A stretch of DNA of 64,000 nucleotides from Neurospora tetraspora (GCF_033439725.1 NW_026944383.1:6572001-6636000), one strand, 5' to 3'; shown: positions 34,977 through 47,926, counted from the stretch's first letter. Notes: generated by a model not told the origin, from the letters alone. Numbers and translations are program-made.

Positions 34977-36287
34977 ATGATCGGCTCCATGGGTCTAAGG
35001 ATACCCCGTGCGACAAGCTCGCTCCTCGGCCGTGCTGTCAACGCCGTCGCCACCAACCAGTCTGCCGCCGCCAGCATCGCCGCCCAAAGGAGATGGCAGC
35101 ACTACCTTATGCCGCTCCGCGACAACTTCGAGCAGAAAGGCATCCCCAACTTCCTCAGCCCCGGCTCCATCAACATGGCCTATACCGAGTACCAGACCTA
35201 CATCTTGGAGAAGCTTAACGCGCTTGTAGCAGGTACGTACGGATGAACATACAACACAGATGCTTGTTTGTCTTGGGATGTTGGTGTGCCAGGGTTGTCA
35301 TATGGCATGGCAAGGCATGGTATGGAAGAAGAGCAGGTTACGCGTGAAGATTACGGGCTGCGGGGAAGCGGTATACTTGGGTTGAAGACGCCACGACGAG
35401 CTGCTGTTAGCCTGGATGGAAGGGGAGGAATTCGCAGTGGTTTGGGCGCAAAGGAACAAGAGGAGGAAATAGAAGGAAGGGGACTGAGATCAAGTCGACA
35501 TGGCTTGCCTCCCCACCAAGAGCACATCACCTATCGCGCTGCAAGAGAGCTATCTAACTAACAAACCACCTTACTTACTTCTCGCTTCCAAACAGGCACC
35601 GACTTCGAGCAAAAAGACACCAAGTCCATCGTCCTCGCCACCGCCCGCGACCCCGAGCTCGCCCACGTCTTCAACCACGCCTCCATGGCGCACAACAACC
35701 ACTTCTTCTTCGACCACCTGTCCCCGGCCCCCGTGAAGATGGGCGACAAGCTGTTCTATCACATCAACGAGAACTTCGGCTCCGTCGACACGCTCCGCGA
35801 CGAGATGATCGGCACCGCCGTCTCCATGTTCGGCCCCGGTTTCGTCTGGCTCGTCCGCACCCAGCTTCCCGGTCAGCCCGTCGCCCTCCGCGTTATGGCC
35901 ACCTACCTGGCCGGTTCCCCTTACCCGGGCGCCCACTGGCGCCGCCAGGAGGTCGACGCCCAGACTGCCATCGGCAGCTCCCCCCAGGGATTGGCCAACG
36001 GCCAGCGCTTCCTCGAGCGCAGCGCGGCTGGGTTCAAGGGCAACAGGCTCGAGCCTACGGCTCCCGGCGGCACTGATTTGATCCCGATCTTGTGCCTCAA
36101 CACGTGGGAGTACGCCTGGCTCCGCGAGTACGGAACCGGTGTGGGTGGTATGGGTGGTAAGCTGGCGTATGCGCAGAGCTGGTGGAACATGATTGATTGG
36201 GCTAAGGTCGAGGAGGAGGCCAGGCTGGAGGCTAGGATTTTGACGGGTGGTGATAGCTCTGTTTCGCCTCTTGCTTCCGTTTTGTAA
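34977..36287 (+). CDS. Mitochondrial small-subunit ribosomal protein of the Fe/Mn superoxide dismutase fold (mS42/mS43-like)
   Basis: Two exons, 34977-35232 and 35596-36287; 363-bp intron (GTACGT/ACAG), phase 1; 315 aa. The N-terminus ([20 protein letters not shown], Arg-rich, no acids, ending near RRWQHYLM) is a mitochondrial targeting sequence. The body follows the superoxide dismutase fold: [17 protein letters not shown] resembles the second ligand helix, and [13 protein letters not shown] occupies the place of the D-x-W-E-H-A-Y signature. There Asp is replaced by Asn and His by Tyr, so metal catalysis is unlikely. This matches yeast Mrp1/Rsm26, structural proteins of the mitochondrial 37S subunit. 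Which of mS42 or mS43 cannot be settled by eye. Confidence 0.85.
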
Positions 36288-37359
36288 GGAAGAGGAGGGA
36301 GGAGTGGGGAACTAAAGTAGGAAGCGAGGCGAGAGCGTGAAAGCTTGAGCTTTGACTTTTTGGTTCTGACTACTCGAGACTACTGGTTCATCAATTCTTA
36401 CCTGCCGCCGCCGCCGTCGGTCTGCCGGTTGTTACCTTGTCCTGTTCGGTCTCTGTTTGTGAGACAAGAGAAGAGCGAGTGGAAAAGGGATGCGATGGCC
36501 GGTTATACGGTTTCTGTCTAACTTTGTGTATCTGTCTGTGTATATGGAACCCGGGGAAAATTGGGAAATGTGTTCTGTACGATAGGATAGCGTGATGGTG
36601 GGGCTGGCCGGAAAAAGAGAAAGGAAAGTAAAAACCAACCAACCTTGACGACTGTCATTCATGTGTTCACATATATCATCATTGAACGAAGTCGTTGCGG
36701 AAGAAGGAAGCCATATACCTGCCAATTGGAGTATATAAACATGCAAGATACGTACAAAGCTACAAACGTCGAACGAAGCATTCTACAATCACGACAGGTT
36801 CTTACATAACACCCCAATCTTCGTTGCTCACTAGACAACGCTGCCTTGTAGCTCTTCAAGAAACCTCTACGAATCTTTTTCTAGAGTTACAGTAGTGCAA
36901 TCCGATTCCGTCTTCCATCCTATCTATTCCTGCCATCCATTCTAATCACCCTCACTCAGCCGCTCGCTGTTACACACAAGCTCTTTACTAACGTCAACCT
37001 TTTTTACACAATCATTAGCAACCAAGGTGCAAGAGCTTTCAGGTAGTAAGATACTTGAGCAGTTCCGTTGCCAATTTTTGTCGTGTTTGTCTTTACAATC
37101 TCAGCTTCCAGCTTCCAGTTTTCTTGAGCTCTCGGGCTCTCTGTCAGCGATGGCCACGGATTAACTACCTAGTGACTACCGACTGTGAGATTGTCAGACG
37201 CTCAGACTGTGTCAGATTGCTGGCTTCTTCTGGTTGAGGGCGAGGCTGAGACTTGACTGTTTCGTTTCGGCGCGGTAACTACGGTAGGTAGGTACGTAAA
37301 CCGAGCACGAGTGACTGACGGGAGAGTAGTGTATCGGTGTCCAGAATTGCCATGCCATG

Positions 37360-37402
37360 TTATGTCTTGTCTTGTCTCGTCTCGTCTCGTTTTGTCTTGT
37401 AC
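37360..37402. repeat. TGTCT/CGTCT pentanucleotide microsatellite
   Basis: About eight imperfect tandem copies of TGTCT/CGTCT/TGTTT. Confidence 0.75.
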
Positions 37403-38660
37403 CTTGAATCTGGTTGAAATAGTTGTCCGTCAGGTTTAGGTTTAGGTTGCGGTGACTCGACGACTACTGTATGCCCCCGTTTTACACACAGCTCATCTAG
37501 GGCTCAATCAAGTTCAAGAAAGCCGCAAAAGTTGGGCAAATCCCAAGGTAGTTTGTGCAGGTAACAACAGGCAGCAAGAGATATACACACACCAACCACC
37601 ATTTTGACCACCCCTATTAATTCTCTCTATTTAACTTGGTTTGAGGTTGAACGGGATTTATCCCTTTCAGCTGCTTGCTATACATGTGTCAAACAGTTGT
37701 CAACCTCTGTCAAATGTCAAACTCACACCTTGTCAAACCCATATGTATCAAATTCAGTAACACCAAAATCCAGTTTGATACCGACACACGGGAAGGTGCC
37801 ATGTCATGGCTGCCCTGGCATACGTAGATGGCTTGAGCAGCTCGTGTAGCCAAGCTCCCAGGTTCCTCCTAAGCGACGCAGTAACCCAGCAACCTAGTTA
37901 CCATGACTGTCTTGTGCTTCCGTCAACTTGACAGACTCGTTGCTATGTAGTGGTCCAGATGCGAGCCCAGTTTTGGGGGTGGTGAGGGTAATGATGTCGA
38001 GACAAACACTTATATGAGCGATATGGGTAATAGATACGTGGTACGGAAACGGTATGCCTGTTGAGCACTTGTCACTTGTAGGTGGAGAAGATGTGGAAGA
38101 GAAGAGAGAACATGTGTTTCTTCACCGTTACGTTTATTTTCCTGCCGTACTAGGAAGAGTGAGAGATGGGTTAGTTCACAGCTGTTGTTTCTCGTGGAAC
38201 ATGAACTTTTCCTCAAATATAGCGTGGTCCACGGGCCGGAGCTGTCAGTCTGTCAGTCCCTTAACCTGTCGTGTTTGTGATACCTGGCCCACATGTAAGA
38301 GAGAGAAAAGGAACAAAAAAGTCAAAGATGTTTGAGACGGGTGATCACCTGATGATCTCGTTGGTCCTGAATCTCAAAAACGATGTGGGCTTGTGTGCTT
38401 TTATTACTAACCAGGCGGTGCCAGGCTGCCAGGCAGCTCCCGCTCGCTTGTTTGATGATCAAGATCGACACTGCCCTGGGCGAGTGCGAGCAGGTTGCCC
38501 AAGACGGGATGGTGACGGAGTTCGGCATGTTAGCAAACAGCTATGTATTCGATGACTCATGGAAGACTTCAACGTGTACACTAGCATTTGTAATACTCGT
38601 CAGGGCGTCAAAATCGCCGCTGACTACGACGAGTAGGTAGTCCAAGAAAAGGGGTTGATG

Positions 38661-38679
38661 ACATATATATATATATATT
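38661..38679. repeat. TA dinucleotide microsatellite
   Basis: About nine TA/AT units in an uncoding region. Confidence 0.75.
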
Positions 38680-41265
38680 TGATGGGTATACTTTAGATAA
38701 GTGAAGGTCACAAGCTGAGAGTCTGGAATGGTCTTTGACAAATCAAGAATAAGGAGCGCTTGGCTCGCCTTACGGATACAACGGCAATGGAACAATAAAC
38801 AATATATTGACCCCGCAGCTTCCAAAAAGCTTATTCGGGTTGATGGGACCTGTTTTACTGCCCTCCCTTTGAGAATGAAACTTGGTTCCTGGGTCGTCGG
38901 AACTTGCCTGTATTTGGCTTCATGGTTCGATGTTTGGCTCGGGTTGGGTACCGACCGCTTGTAGGGCATGTCGATCGCCGGTTCTCTTTGCTAGAGTAAG
39001 AGACATCGGACACCACATCGGAGGAGGGGCAGTGGAAGCGAAGAGAAGGTGCAAGCTTTTGTCTTGCTGAGACGGTCTCCGCTCAAATCTGAAGTGTTTT
39101 GACGGTTCCGTAGCCAGTCCTGTCTCCGAATTTGGACAGAACACTTCACCATACCTTCACCCCCTGTCTTCGGCTAAGCAGCAGTCCGACCTAGCGATAC
39201 AGCTTTGGCCTCTGGGGAAAAGGCGGGACGCACAACGCATCGCGAAGAGCTGTTGTTCGCTTCGGATTAGGTCTGCGAAAAGAAAAGGAAAGGTGAGGAA
39301 AGCAGCGAAGCAGGACGCAGCGGGGCATTGTGCAGCCGAATGGAAACATGATTGACGATGGGACCCGACGTCGGGAAGACGTTTCCGTGGGAGTGGGTGA
39401 AAGCGCACGGACAGCGGTCGCTGTACACTACGCTAGGCACATATAAAACCACGCTAGACCGTGGTCGGGTGGATGCCAAAAGACGTCAACTCTGGACACC
39501 TGAAAAATCACTGGCATCCCCTCGGCGAGCGGCGAGCGGGCTGCGCTCCGGTTCCAACGGGCATCCAGTTCCAGCTGGAGTTTCCATGTCTTGTCTCAAT
39601 CGGGCCGCCTAAATCGACTGTGTACCATGCTTAGCTTACTGTGTGGGGCCCATACAAACTCGCTGCCAAGACAGGCTCCTGACAGCCAAGACCCTAAGCT
39701 TGGCATCAATTTCGCGCTGTCCGCAATCATCACCAAATCATTACCAAATATCATCATTTTAAACCACGACAACAAGAGCTCAAAACCACCTTTTTAGAGC
39801 GTTGACTTCACATTCATATGCGGGGGCCTCTTACCGGCCCCCTGCACCCCCGGAACTAACCCTAATACTTAACCTTAACCGCCAACCCTAATACCAACCT
39901 CTTAGGCAGCCTGCAAAGGCTTACACAGTTAATTTAGAATGGCACACAGTCAATTTAGGAAATCCGGTCTCAATTGTTCGAAAGAGCGACCCGAGTCTTC
40001 GATTCCATCGCAATCGCATCCCCATCGCATCTCCTCCACTGGCTCTCATCCCGTCCGCCTTGTCTTGTCCCGTCGGTCGGTTCGGTCGGTCTTTGTGGTC
40101 TGCGCTCCCGCCGAACGTGCCTTCTGCTGCGAGACTCCCGCTGCGCTGCAATCTGCACTCTGCAACATCTGCACTCGCCGTTCCCGTTTCCTTGGCTCCA
40201 CGGTCAGATCTTGGCTCTTTTCCCAGCTTCCCGTCACTCTTTCCCTGCAACAGCAGCAGACAGTGCAACCAGGCAGAGGGCCCGCAGCATCTTCGAAAGC
40301 GAATTGATTGGGAATTGGCAGCCACGGCAGCGAAAAGCGAGCTTCCACTTGACTCGAACACGCCAACCTCGAACACGCCAACTTGTCGCCAATCTTCCCC
40401 TAACTTCATACCGACCAAACCCTGAAAATCCCAGTCCAGTTCTCCCCTAACGACTTCCAATCTTTCGCCCGGCTGTCCGTCCTTCTTTTCACCGCCAAAC
40501 TCTCTCTCCTTCAACCTCAGCAGCAGCGGCAGGCAGCAGCACCCACAACCCATTCTCCCCCACGGGATTCTTTCGCAAAAAGACGGCTGTTTTGCGGATG
40601 CCATAAGACCCGGAGCCGAAGGGCCGCTGTAAACCCTTCGAAATGCCCGACAATGTCCATGTGTGAGTGGCCGCTCCCTCTCCCCCCTATAATTCGAAGC
40701 CCCCCGAAAAGCGCCCCGAAAAGCCCCCCCTCTCCGCTTCCGCTTTCCCAGTGCTTGGCGTCCGGTCGATGCTCCTGAAGCTATCACCTCTTGGCTAGCC
40801 AAGCCTCGCCAAGCCTGGGGAAACGAGCACCGTCTGTCGCCGCCACGGGCGCACATCTTCAACGACTTCGTGATACCAACACAACTGTTGACGACCATCT
40901 ACTGACACGGTTATTGTTGCAGCTGTCGATGAGATTCGGAATGTCGTGTACGTCGTCGTCCTTCTCACTTGCGGTTTATCCGGCTCCCCCATCTCGTCCA
41001 CCTTTCATTCCTTCTTAACCCACTCCAAGTGGAGCTTCCCCTTCCCAAGTCCAGCCAAGTTCCAACTCGGCCTCGTTTTCTTTGTCGCCAAGTTCGATCG
41101 CCAAGATCTCATCTGCATCCCGAGCCAGAGCCTCATCGTCTCGCGATGGCTTCGGAAACGATGGATCGCTATGGCATCAGCTTTAGTCCCGAGATCGCGA
41201 GCTCCCCTGTGCTAGACGACACAGCGTCGGAACTGTCCTTGCTAACCTGACTCAACTTCGTGCAG

Positions 41266-42999
41266 CCTGTTACTCAGCAATCCAGCCTGGCGCGGTGGCA
41301 CAACTATTTCCAACACCGTCATCAGAAATGTCACGGCTTTAACAGTACGTCTGGTAGCTTGCCTTGCTGTTTCGCGGGACTCCTCGTTGACTCGTTGTCA
41401 ATAGCACAAACTCACAGTTTCGACCCGCATCTCCGAGAACATAACGGTCCTGGCATCCAAGTATGCAGCAACCCAGAATGGCGTCATCCAGGGCCTACTA
41501 TACGTCCCCGACCTTTCCGAGAAAGACCCTTGTATGGACAATTTGACCGATTACATACCAGAAACCGCTACTCGTCGTGCCCAGCTTCCGCCCGCTAATA
41601 TCAACCTTATCGCGCTCGTGCCTTGGATTAACGCCCAGTGTGCCCGACACTTCTTGATCTCAGCTCGCCAAGACCCGGTCCGAGGTCTTATCTTCTACAA
41701 ACCCGACAACTCGACCGACAAACCTCCCAAGGGTAGTTCAGATGAATGGGATCTTGGAGACGGTGGAAAATGGAGAACCCAAGCTGGGTATCCCATCTAT
41801 GCCATGTCAGGTGCCGCTGGTCAGCAAGTTATGGACCAGTTGAGCTTGTACTCGGGTAACGTGACGGAAATACCTTTTGGTGATAGAATCGCCGAAGTGT
41901 ATAATTCTAGTCCGGGCGATTTCGTACGAGTATGGACCGAGTTATCGGTTTCGACCGACAACGATCTACCTGGAATATGGGTCTATATCCTGATCATCAT
42001 TGGTGTTCTCCTGGGCGCTGTTATCGGGATTTCGTTGTTGATGCATTTTATCCAAGCCAGGCGTCGCTCATCCCTGCGCAGACGTGTTATTTCCGGCGAG
42101 GTCAACCTAGAACGAATGGGTATCAAGCGACTGAAGGTGCCTATGGAGCTCATCGACACGTTTCCTCTCTTTACTTACCATTACGAGCCGGATAGCATCA
42201 GTATGCCAACATCGCCGAGGTCTTTGCGTCCCGATAGGCCCAGGAGAGGCAGTCGAACTCAGTCGGAAGCTCCCACCGCGCAGTCCGTTTCTGGGTTAAC
42301 CGCGGGCACGATGTCAGAAAAAGCCCCCAGCACCGTTGCGACCGACTATCAGCCAGCATGCGCTATCTGTTTAGAACCGTACCAGAACCGAGTTACGGTT
42401 ATCCGAGAGATTCCCTGCGGGCATATCTTCCACACGCACTGTATCAACGAATTCCTCAGCGAAAACAGCTCGCTATGTCCGATATGCAAAGCCTGCATGC
42501 TGCCCAAGGGGTACTGTCCCAAAATAACCAATGCGATGGTACGGCGAGAACGGGCGGTGCGACGATTACGAGACCGAATAACAGTCGAAGATTCTTGTTC
42601 GGAATACGAAATGGTTGATCAAGGAAAGCCGATTCGGGGAGGCAAGGGTCTAAAGAGCCTACTAGGGGGAAGAGGAGATGACTCCAAAGCTACGGATGCA
42701 GCAACAATTGCTACGACTCCATCCCGAATGTCAATTGGACAGGCCTCTAGTCAACGCGCCGGTCGAAAGCAACAAAAACAAGTCGGAAACAACAATAATG
42801 GTAATGTGCAGGGTGGTAGTCCTCCTGAGCTCGAGAGGAAGCGGATGCGGGAACTGGCTGGCGGCTCTGATATCGACGACGGGGAGTCACAAGCACCAGG
42901 CTGTAGGTTGATCGCTCTTTGTTACCCTGAGAGCTCCGAACTGACCAGTTTTGTTACACAGGGGAGAGATTACGACGCAAAGTATTCCCAGGCTTCTAG
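41266..42999 (+). CDS. PA-TM-RING E3 ubiquitin ligase (5' end unresolved)
   Basis: Supported exons: 41266-41344, 41405-42902, 42962-42999. The acceptor at 41265 has a clear branch site (GCTAACCTGAC) but the upstream exon with the start and signal peptide is not certain. Intron 41345-41404 (GTACGT/AATAG) is phase 0; intron 42903-42961 (GTAGGT/ACACAG, branch CTGAC) is phase 1 and leads to RLRRKVFPGF and TAG. The lumenal part resembles a PA domain (SNPAWRGGTTISN, NGVIQGLLYVPDLSEKDPC, INLIALVPWINAQCARHFL). One membrane span follows (WVYILIIIGVLLGAVIGISL). The cytosolic RING-H2 reads CAICLEPYQNR, then CGHIFHTHC and CPICK. Such proteins ubiquitinate cargo at endosome/vacuole membranes. If the last intron is retained the frame runs on to 43066 with a different tail. 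Confidence 0.88.
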
Positions 43000-44254
43000 G
43001 TACAGCCGAAGGATATCTGGGCTTCTTTACGCACTTGGTGGACAGGTAGCAACAACGGCTCTTTAGAGCACTTCGAGAAACAAATGAGCGGGTGGCATTA
43101 CTGGCATCCACCTCCAGTTCTTGGAAAGAGTGGAAGGAGTATGGTATAGGCGATATGGACATGATACCCCTTTTCGCATGTTTTGGCAGATTCACACAAA
43201 GGTGACGGGCATAGAGAAGAGCATTTGTACGGTTTTGGTATCGGCGTTCTAATCATTTTGTGGCATTTTGTGTATGGAGACTTGCCTCTACGGAGGATAT
43301 GAACTGAGAAGCGTTCTGAGAGGACCTCGTAGTAAAATTCAATGGGGTGCACATTGAGGATATGATAATGCACATATTGAGAGAACCAACACGAAGTAAC
43401 TCAAGTTAATGAAATGTCAAGCATTATCGGGGTGCTCGAGGGTAAACTAGATACGTGATAAAATTAACTAGATACAGAAAAGGATGATGCATTCTACGGG
43501 GTATCAATGACGCTGGAATACTGGAATTTGCCGTCTCCTCCTCCTCCACCCCGCCCCCACATTTTTCGCCATCTTCCTTTCATCTCATATGATCACGGTC
43601 CATCCTTCCGTCATCTTCGGTCCATAATCATCCCGCCCATATTCATTCCGTCCTTGTCTTGCTTTCGAATCTCTTTCCACAGACCAGTGTGAAAATAGTA
43701 TCCTTTATCCCATCCTCTGCCACCTCCTCCTCCTCCTGATCACTCCTTTCCCCCTATGTAAAATGCAACGCAGCCGAGCCTCCCTGCCCCCCGTCTTTCC
43801 AAAAGAAAATGTAAAATGTAATAAAATGCAATACAATACAATACAAAACGCCTTTTCCTCTCCAAGGAACAAAGAAAGAAGACAATTTAAAGCAAAATGA
43901 AATGTGAATGAGTGTAGTGTCGTGTCGTGTCGAGGGAGGGTTGGTCCAGCCCACTGCCTCCGCTCTAAACATGATGGTGTGAATGAGTGTCTCTAAACCC
44001 AAACCAATGCTTTCGCTTCCCGTAAATGCATGAAGACAAATGCTTTGGAGTCAGACAGACAAGTAAAGTCAAGAAGGAAAAAAAAGTGTGTATGTCCTCG
44101 TAATCCCACCGGGCCGGCCTTGTTTCTCCATCACCCCACCGTTTTCCTCACTGACAAGTGCCAACCAACACTCAACTTCCCCGACACCGGCAGTTACACC
44201 CCTCCAAACTCCGCAACGAAACCAGCACAGTACACACACGGGATAGCCAGCGAA
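43000..44254. other. Convergent 3' region, RING gene / Cys-rich membrane protein
   Basis: 1.25 kb, no supported CDS. Two convergent transcripts end here. Contains AAAATGCAATACAATAC-type A-rich sequence near 43800-43850. Confidence 0.45.
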
Positions 44255-45242
44255 CTAAAACCTGTTCGGCATGCTACCCGCCCCCGGTACCGACGGTCCG
44301 AGCAACCCAGCCGGAGTCTTGGGCGTAGGCGGCACGTACTTAGCGCCCCTCGCCACGGCGCCCAAGTCGGCTTCCTCCATCATTGCCGTGAAGGTCGTTA
44401 CTGGTCTTGTCTGCTGGTGGTGGGGATCGTGGTTCTCGGGGTTGAAGGGGTCGTAGTCATCGGTGGTATTGGTATTATTTAAATAGGGGTAATTGGAGTT
44501 GATGTTGATGAATTTGGAGTACGTGTAATTGGCGTTGGAATTGCTATTGGAGTTGGCAAGACGCTCGGGAGTCAGCGTCCGTGGATCGGCGAACACGTTT
44601 ATGCTAACTCCGCTGTTTCCGCGCGGGCTGTCTAGTCCGCCTCCGTGACCACCGCCGCCGCTTGTTGCGCCCCAGGGAGTGATGGGTGGTGTGGTGTAGC
44701 CGGATCGGCCGCCTGCTGCTGGGGGAGGCAAATTATTGCGGCTGCTGGTTCCGGTGCCGGTGTAGGCTGATGGACCGGGAACGTTACCACTAACATTACG
44801 TCCGTGACCACCGTAGGCTATGCTGCTGTCATGCCCCTCGGATGGGGTTTTGGCCCGGCTGTTGTTGCGGCTGTGGTAGTTTGGCGGAGACCCGCGGGGT
44901 GGAGTGTCGAAGGGGTTGACGTTGCCTGCTACTGCTCCAAAATCGGAGGTGGGACGGTGGTGCGATTGGGCGGAGACGGAGCGGTTGAAGTCGGTTCGGA
45001 TGACGTCCTCGGCAACGATGGGGTTGCTGATAATGTTCCCGAAGGAGGACGTCGATCGGTTCAGGCGCGGTTTCTCGTCATGGCCGTAGTGACCGTGACC
45101 GGCTCCAGCTCCGGGAACCTTGCCTCTGCGGCGATTCAGAATGCACAAGTAGAGGGTGATCAGGCCGCCGATGATGAAGACGGCAACGCCGGCAACCACG
45201 CCAGCGATGATTATTCCACTTCCTCCGCCTTTCCCAGGCCCT

Positions 45243-45281
<39 letters not shown>

Positions 45282-45970
45282 GGCTTCCCGCTTTCCACGG
45301 GCTTTGCGCTCCCTGCTGACTTGTCACCACTTGCTGCAGGCTTGCCGGTTTCTGTAGGCTTGCTGCTTGCTGTAGGTTTGTCGGTTGCTGTTGGCTTGTC
45401 GGTTCCTGCAGGAGAGTCGGTCACAGAGAAAATAGATTTAGATGTTGTCTGGGTGGATTGAGAACTGCTAATTGGCCCTTGAGTTGCTGTCGTCGTTGCG
45501 CTTGGCGGTGGCTTGTTATTCAACTCTTGGGGTGTCTTTGACTGATCCGCATCCTTTTGACAGTAACCTTGGGTGTTGCAAGAGTAACCCCATGGACAGC
45601 ATCTATCAGAACACTGCTTTAAGGGGACATCCAAAACAGTGGTCTTGAGGCCTGCTTGAGGATCCTTCACTGGATCCTGCTTGCTAGTGTCGCAGGAAAT
45701 CGGTTGTATCATCGAGCAGTCTTGTCCATTTGGGCAGCAAAGAACCGCAGTATTTGCGGCCAAAGGAATGCATGTCGAGTCGGTCGGACAGCAAAAGTTA
45801 TCAGGCAAACCGGCCTGGGAACACTTTGAGAAGCCCTCGGCCGCACATGTTGATTCTGACTGTCGTTGGAATAGCTGGCTAGCTGGTATGGCTGAGACTG
45901 TTGTCGCGCTCAAGGCGACGACTAGTAGTAGTGAGCTCGCTTGCTGTAGTAGTCGCCGCGGCCCCGACAT
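44255..45970 (-). CDS. Secreted-type Cys-rich single-pass membrane protein, possible cell-wall sensor
   Basis: Intronless, 571 aa. Layout: signal peptide (about residues 1-28, LLLVVALSATTVSAIPA); a Cys-rich ectodomain (about 40-140) with paired motifs FCCPTDSTC, LCCPNGQDC and RCCPWGYSCN; a Thr/Ser/Pro-rich stalk with repeats of TDKPTA/SSKPTE/SGKPAA; a run of 12 Asp; one membrane helix (GIIIAGVVAGVAVFIIGGLI); stop-transfer NRRRGK; then a long Ser/Asn-rich cytosolic tail. This architecture (exposed Cys domain, mannosylated-type stalk, single span) is like fungal wall sensors of the Wsc/Mid2 type, but the Cys pattern is not WSC. Function as a surface sensor is inference. It is divergent from the SDR gene. 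Confidence 0.85.
45244..45281. repeat. GTC/GAC trinucleotide run encoding poly-Asp
   Basis: Twelve tandem GAC codons (GTC on +) just before the transmembrane segment of the Cys-rich membrane protein. It is a pure microsatellite and likely length-variable. Confidence 0.9.
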
Positions 45971-47926
45971 TGTGAATTTGGACTCGAGCAGGGCCGTGCT
46001 GAGTAGTCGAGTGGGCGAAGGAGATGTCTTGGGCTATTATGTCGGCTGCAGTCGAGACGGCTCGAAAGATGGGTAGGAACTCTCACTTGTGACCGGCAAC
46101 GTGGAGAAAGAGAACAAAGGCAAAGAGGAATCAGAAGACTGGAGATATCATGTACGGACGGCGACTTTGTTGCGCCCACAATGCGTTTGAGAGGCTTGAC
46201 GAGAGGCGGATGAGAAGCCGTAACCCCAGAATAACACAAACAAAGAAAATGACGACGACGTTGACCAGTCAAACGACGAACGGGACAGAAAATCAAGAAA
46301 GAGAAGATTGAGGCAAACGGGAGAGGAAGTCAGGAACCGCTTGGTTAAGGTATCTTGGGTATATCGAGAACTTTGGGGCCGGCCCTCTGGCTCATGAGCC
46401 CTCGTGTCTGTAACACCTCAACTAGCAGTGTGATAGATGACTGACACATGGACAAGCAAGCATGCGTTTGATTACTGCAAAGAAAAAATCTTCACAGAAA
46501 GCACCGGAAAACGCATCATTTGGCCCAATGGATTGGACCAGCGCAACGCTCTCCTCCAACCGCTCTCACCCAAGTTGAATGGGCCCCTGGCGCTATCCAA
46601 CATGCAAGGAACTACGGGCGCGAATGGGTGAGCCTTGGAACCTCAAAAGGCTTCCCGTCAACGGGACCACGCAGATTGGCATCTGCGGCCCTGGCTATCT
46701 GCAACCCCGGGATGGGCATGCCATGGATGCGGGAGCCGAGCGATGGAGCGACGACGGGGCGGCGATGGGGTCATGGTGGTCAGTCACAGTCTTGTCAGCC
46801 TGGTCTTGGTCAACGGATTCATGGCAAATTCTGAGATTGGGTGAGTGTGACCGGGCATAACCTAAAGCCCAGACGCTAGATAAGGTGTGGATCAAGGCAG
46901 TGTAAAAGGGTCTCGAAGCGTTTCGCTTCTGATCAATTGCTTGGTTGACGTGAAGCGCCGACGACCTGGCGATGAATGATGAGTGGGCGAATGAGTGGCA
47001 GATGGAGTGTTTGGAGTTGTCAAAGTGAAGATGACAAGATGCAGCTTGGTTGGCCCATAATGATTTTCCCGTCCGCGCCTATGTTACGCTAACAGGGACC
47101 CACTGTTAGGTTCATCCAGGGGTCACTTGATCACTGAGCGTCACTGAAAATAGAGACGGCGACTAGACTCACAAAGGCCTAGCGCCCGCTCGCCAAGCGC
47201 CGGGTGCCGGCTTGAATACGGAGCGGACCAGCTACCATGCACGGGCCACACGGAACTTGTCTCGGACCAAGTACGGGACGGGGACACTACCTTCCTTCGA
47301 TTCTACTGTGGAAACTCGACATCGATGGCCCGGAGCCTCTAACCATCCGATACCATGCGGAGTGCATGCGGAACAATCGACTGTCCGATGGCCACACTAC
47401 GTATACTCAATGTCACACATCGATATTGATCGAGCGGATCTCGAGTCCGCTCGCTCTCAGTTTGATGCCATGAGTTGAGGCACGTTATAATTGAAAGAAA
47501 ACAGATTGACAGTTTTACCAAGCCATGAGGCTCACTATGGCGGCCGCTCGACTATGCACGTTACCAACTCATTTTCGATCTTTAAGCCTCATGAACATCC
47601 AAAACACCGAACTACCACTGTCAAAACGCCGCCGGTCATTCGGAATCATACTGCAACAATGATGATTACAAATGCCCTTTTTTGTTTGTCATTCCTCCAC
47701 CCATTTGCGCTGTTCGCAATACCTCCACCTGATTTTGCACCATGATCACGACATCACCGCCTCTTCGAAGTCATGATAACATACAGTTGCGAGAGATCAT
47801 AATCAAAATGGCCGAGTATAAAAGCTCACAATCGCCGATATCACGGGAATGAAATTACCATACAATCCGAACACTCGCAGCATTACTACAACCCGTCAAC
47901 CGTTCTGACCCAGATACCAATCCAAA
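45971..47926. other. Divergent intergenic region, Cys-rich membrane protein / SDR
   Basis: 1.96 kb, only short shadow-like frames. A TATAAA-like site (gagtataaaagc, about 47814) lies about 110 bp before the SDR start and suits its promoter. Confidence 0.45.

Larger units (their letters stand above)
36288..41265. other. Gene-poor 5-kb interval before the RING gene
   Basis: No frame with recognisable domains or coherent exons. Contains a pentanucleotide tract TGTCT/CGTCT (about 37360-37402), a TA tract (38661-38679), a GC-hairpin GGGGGCC...GGCCCCC (about 39823-39842), two CCCTAA motifs (about 39858-39890), and the unresolved 5' exon(s) of the RING gene toward the right end. The 40923-41215 frame is open and contains VVYVVVLLTCGL, a possible signal-peptide core. 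Confidence 0.4.

Noticed and set aside
39850-39900. CCCTAA motifs suggesting an interstitial telomere tract
   Set aside because: Only two exact CCCTAA units with irregular spacing; too few to call.
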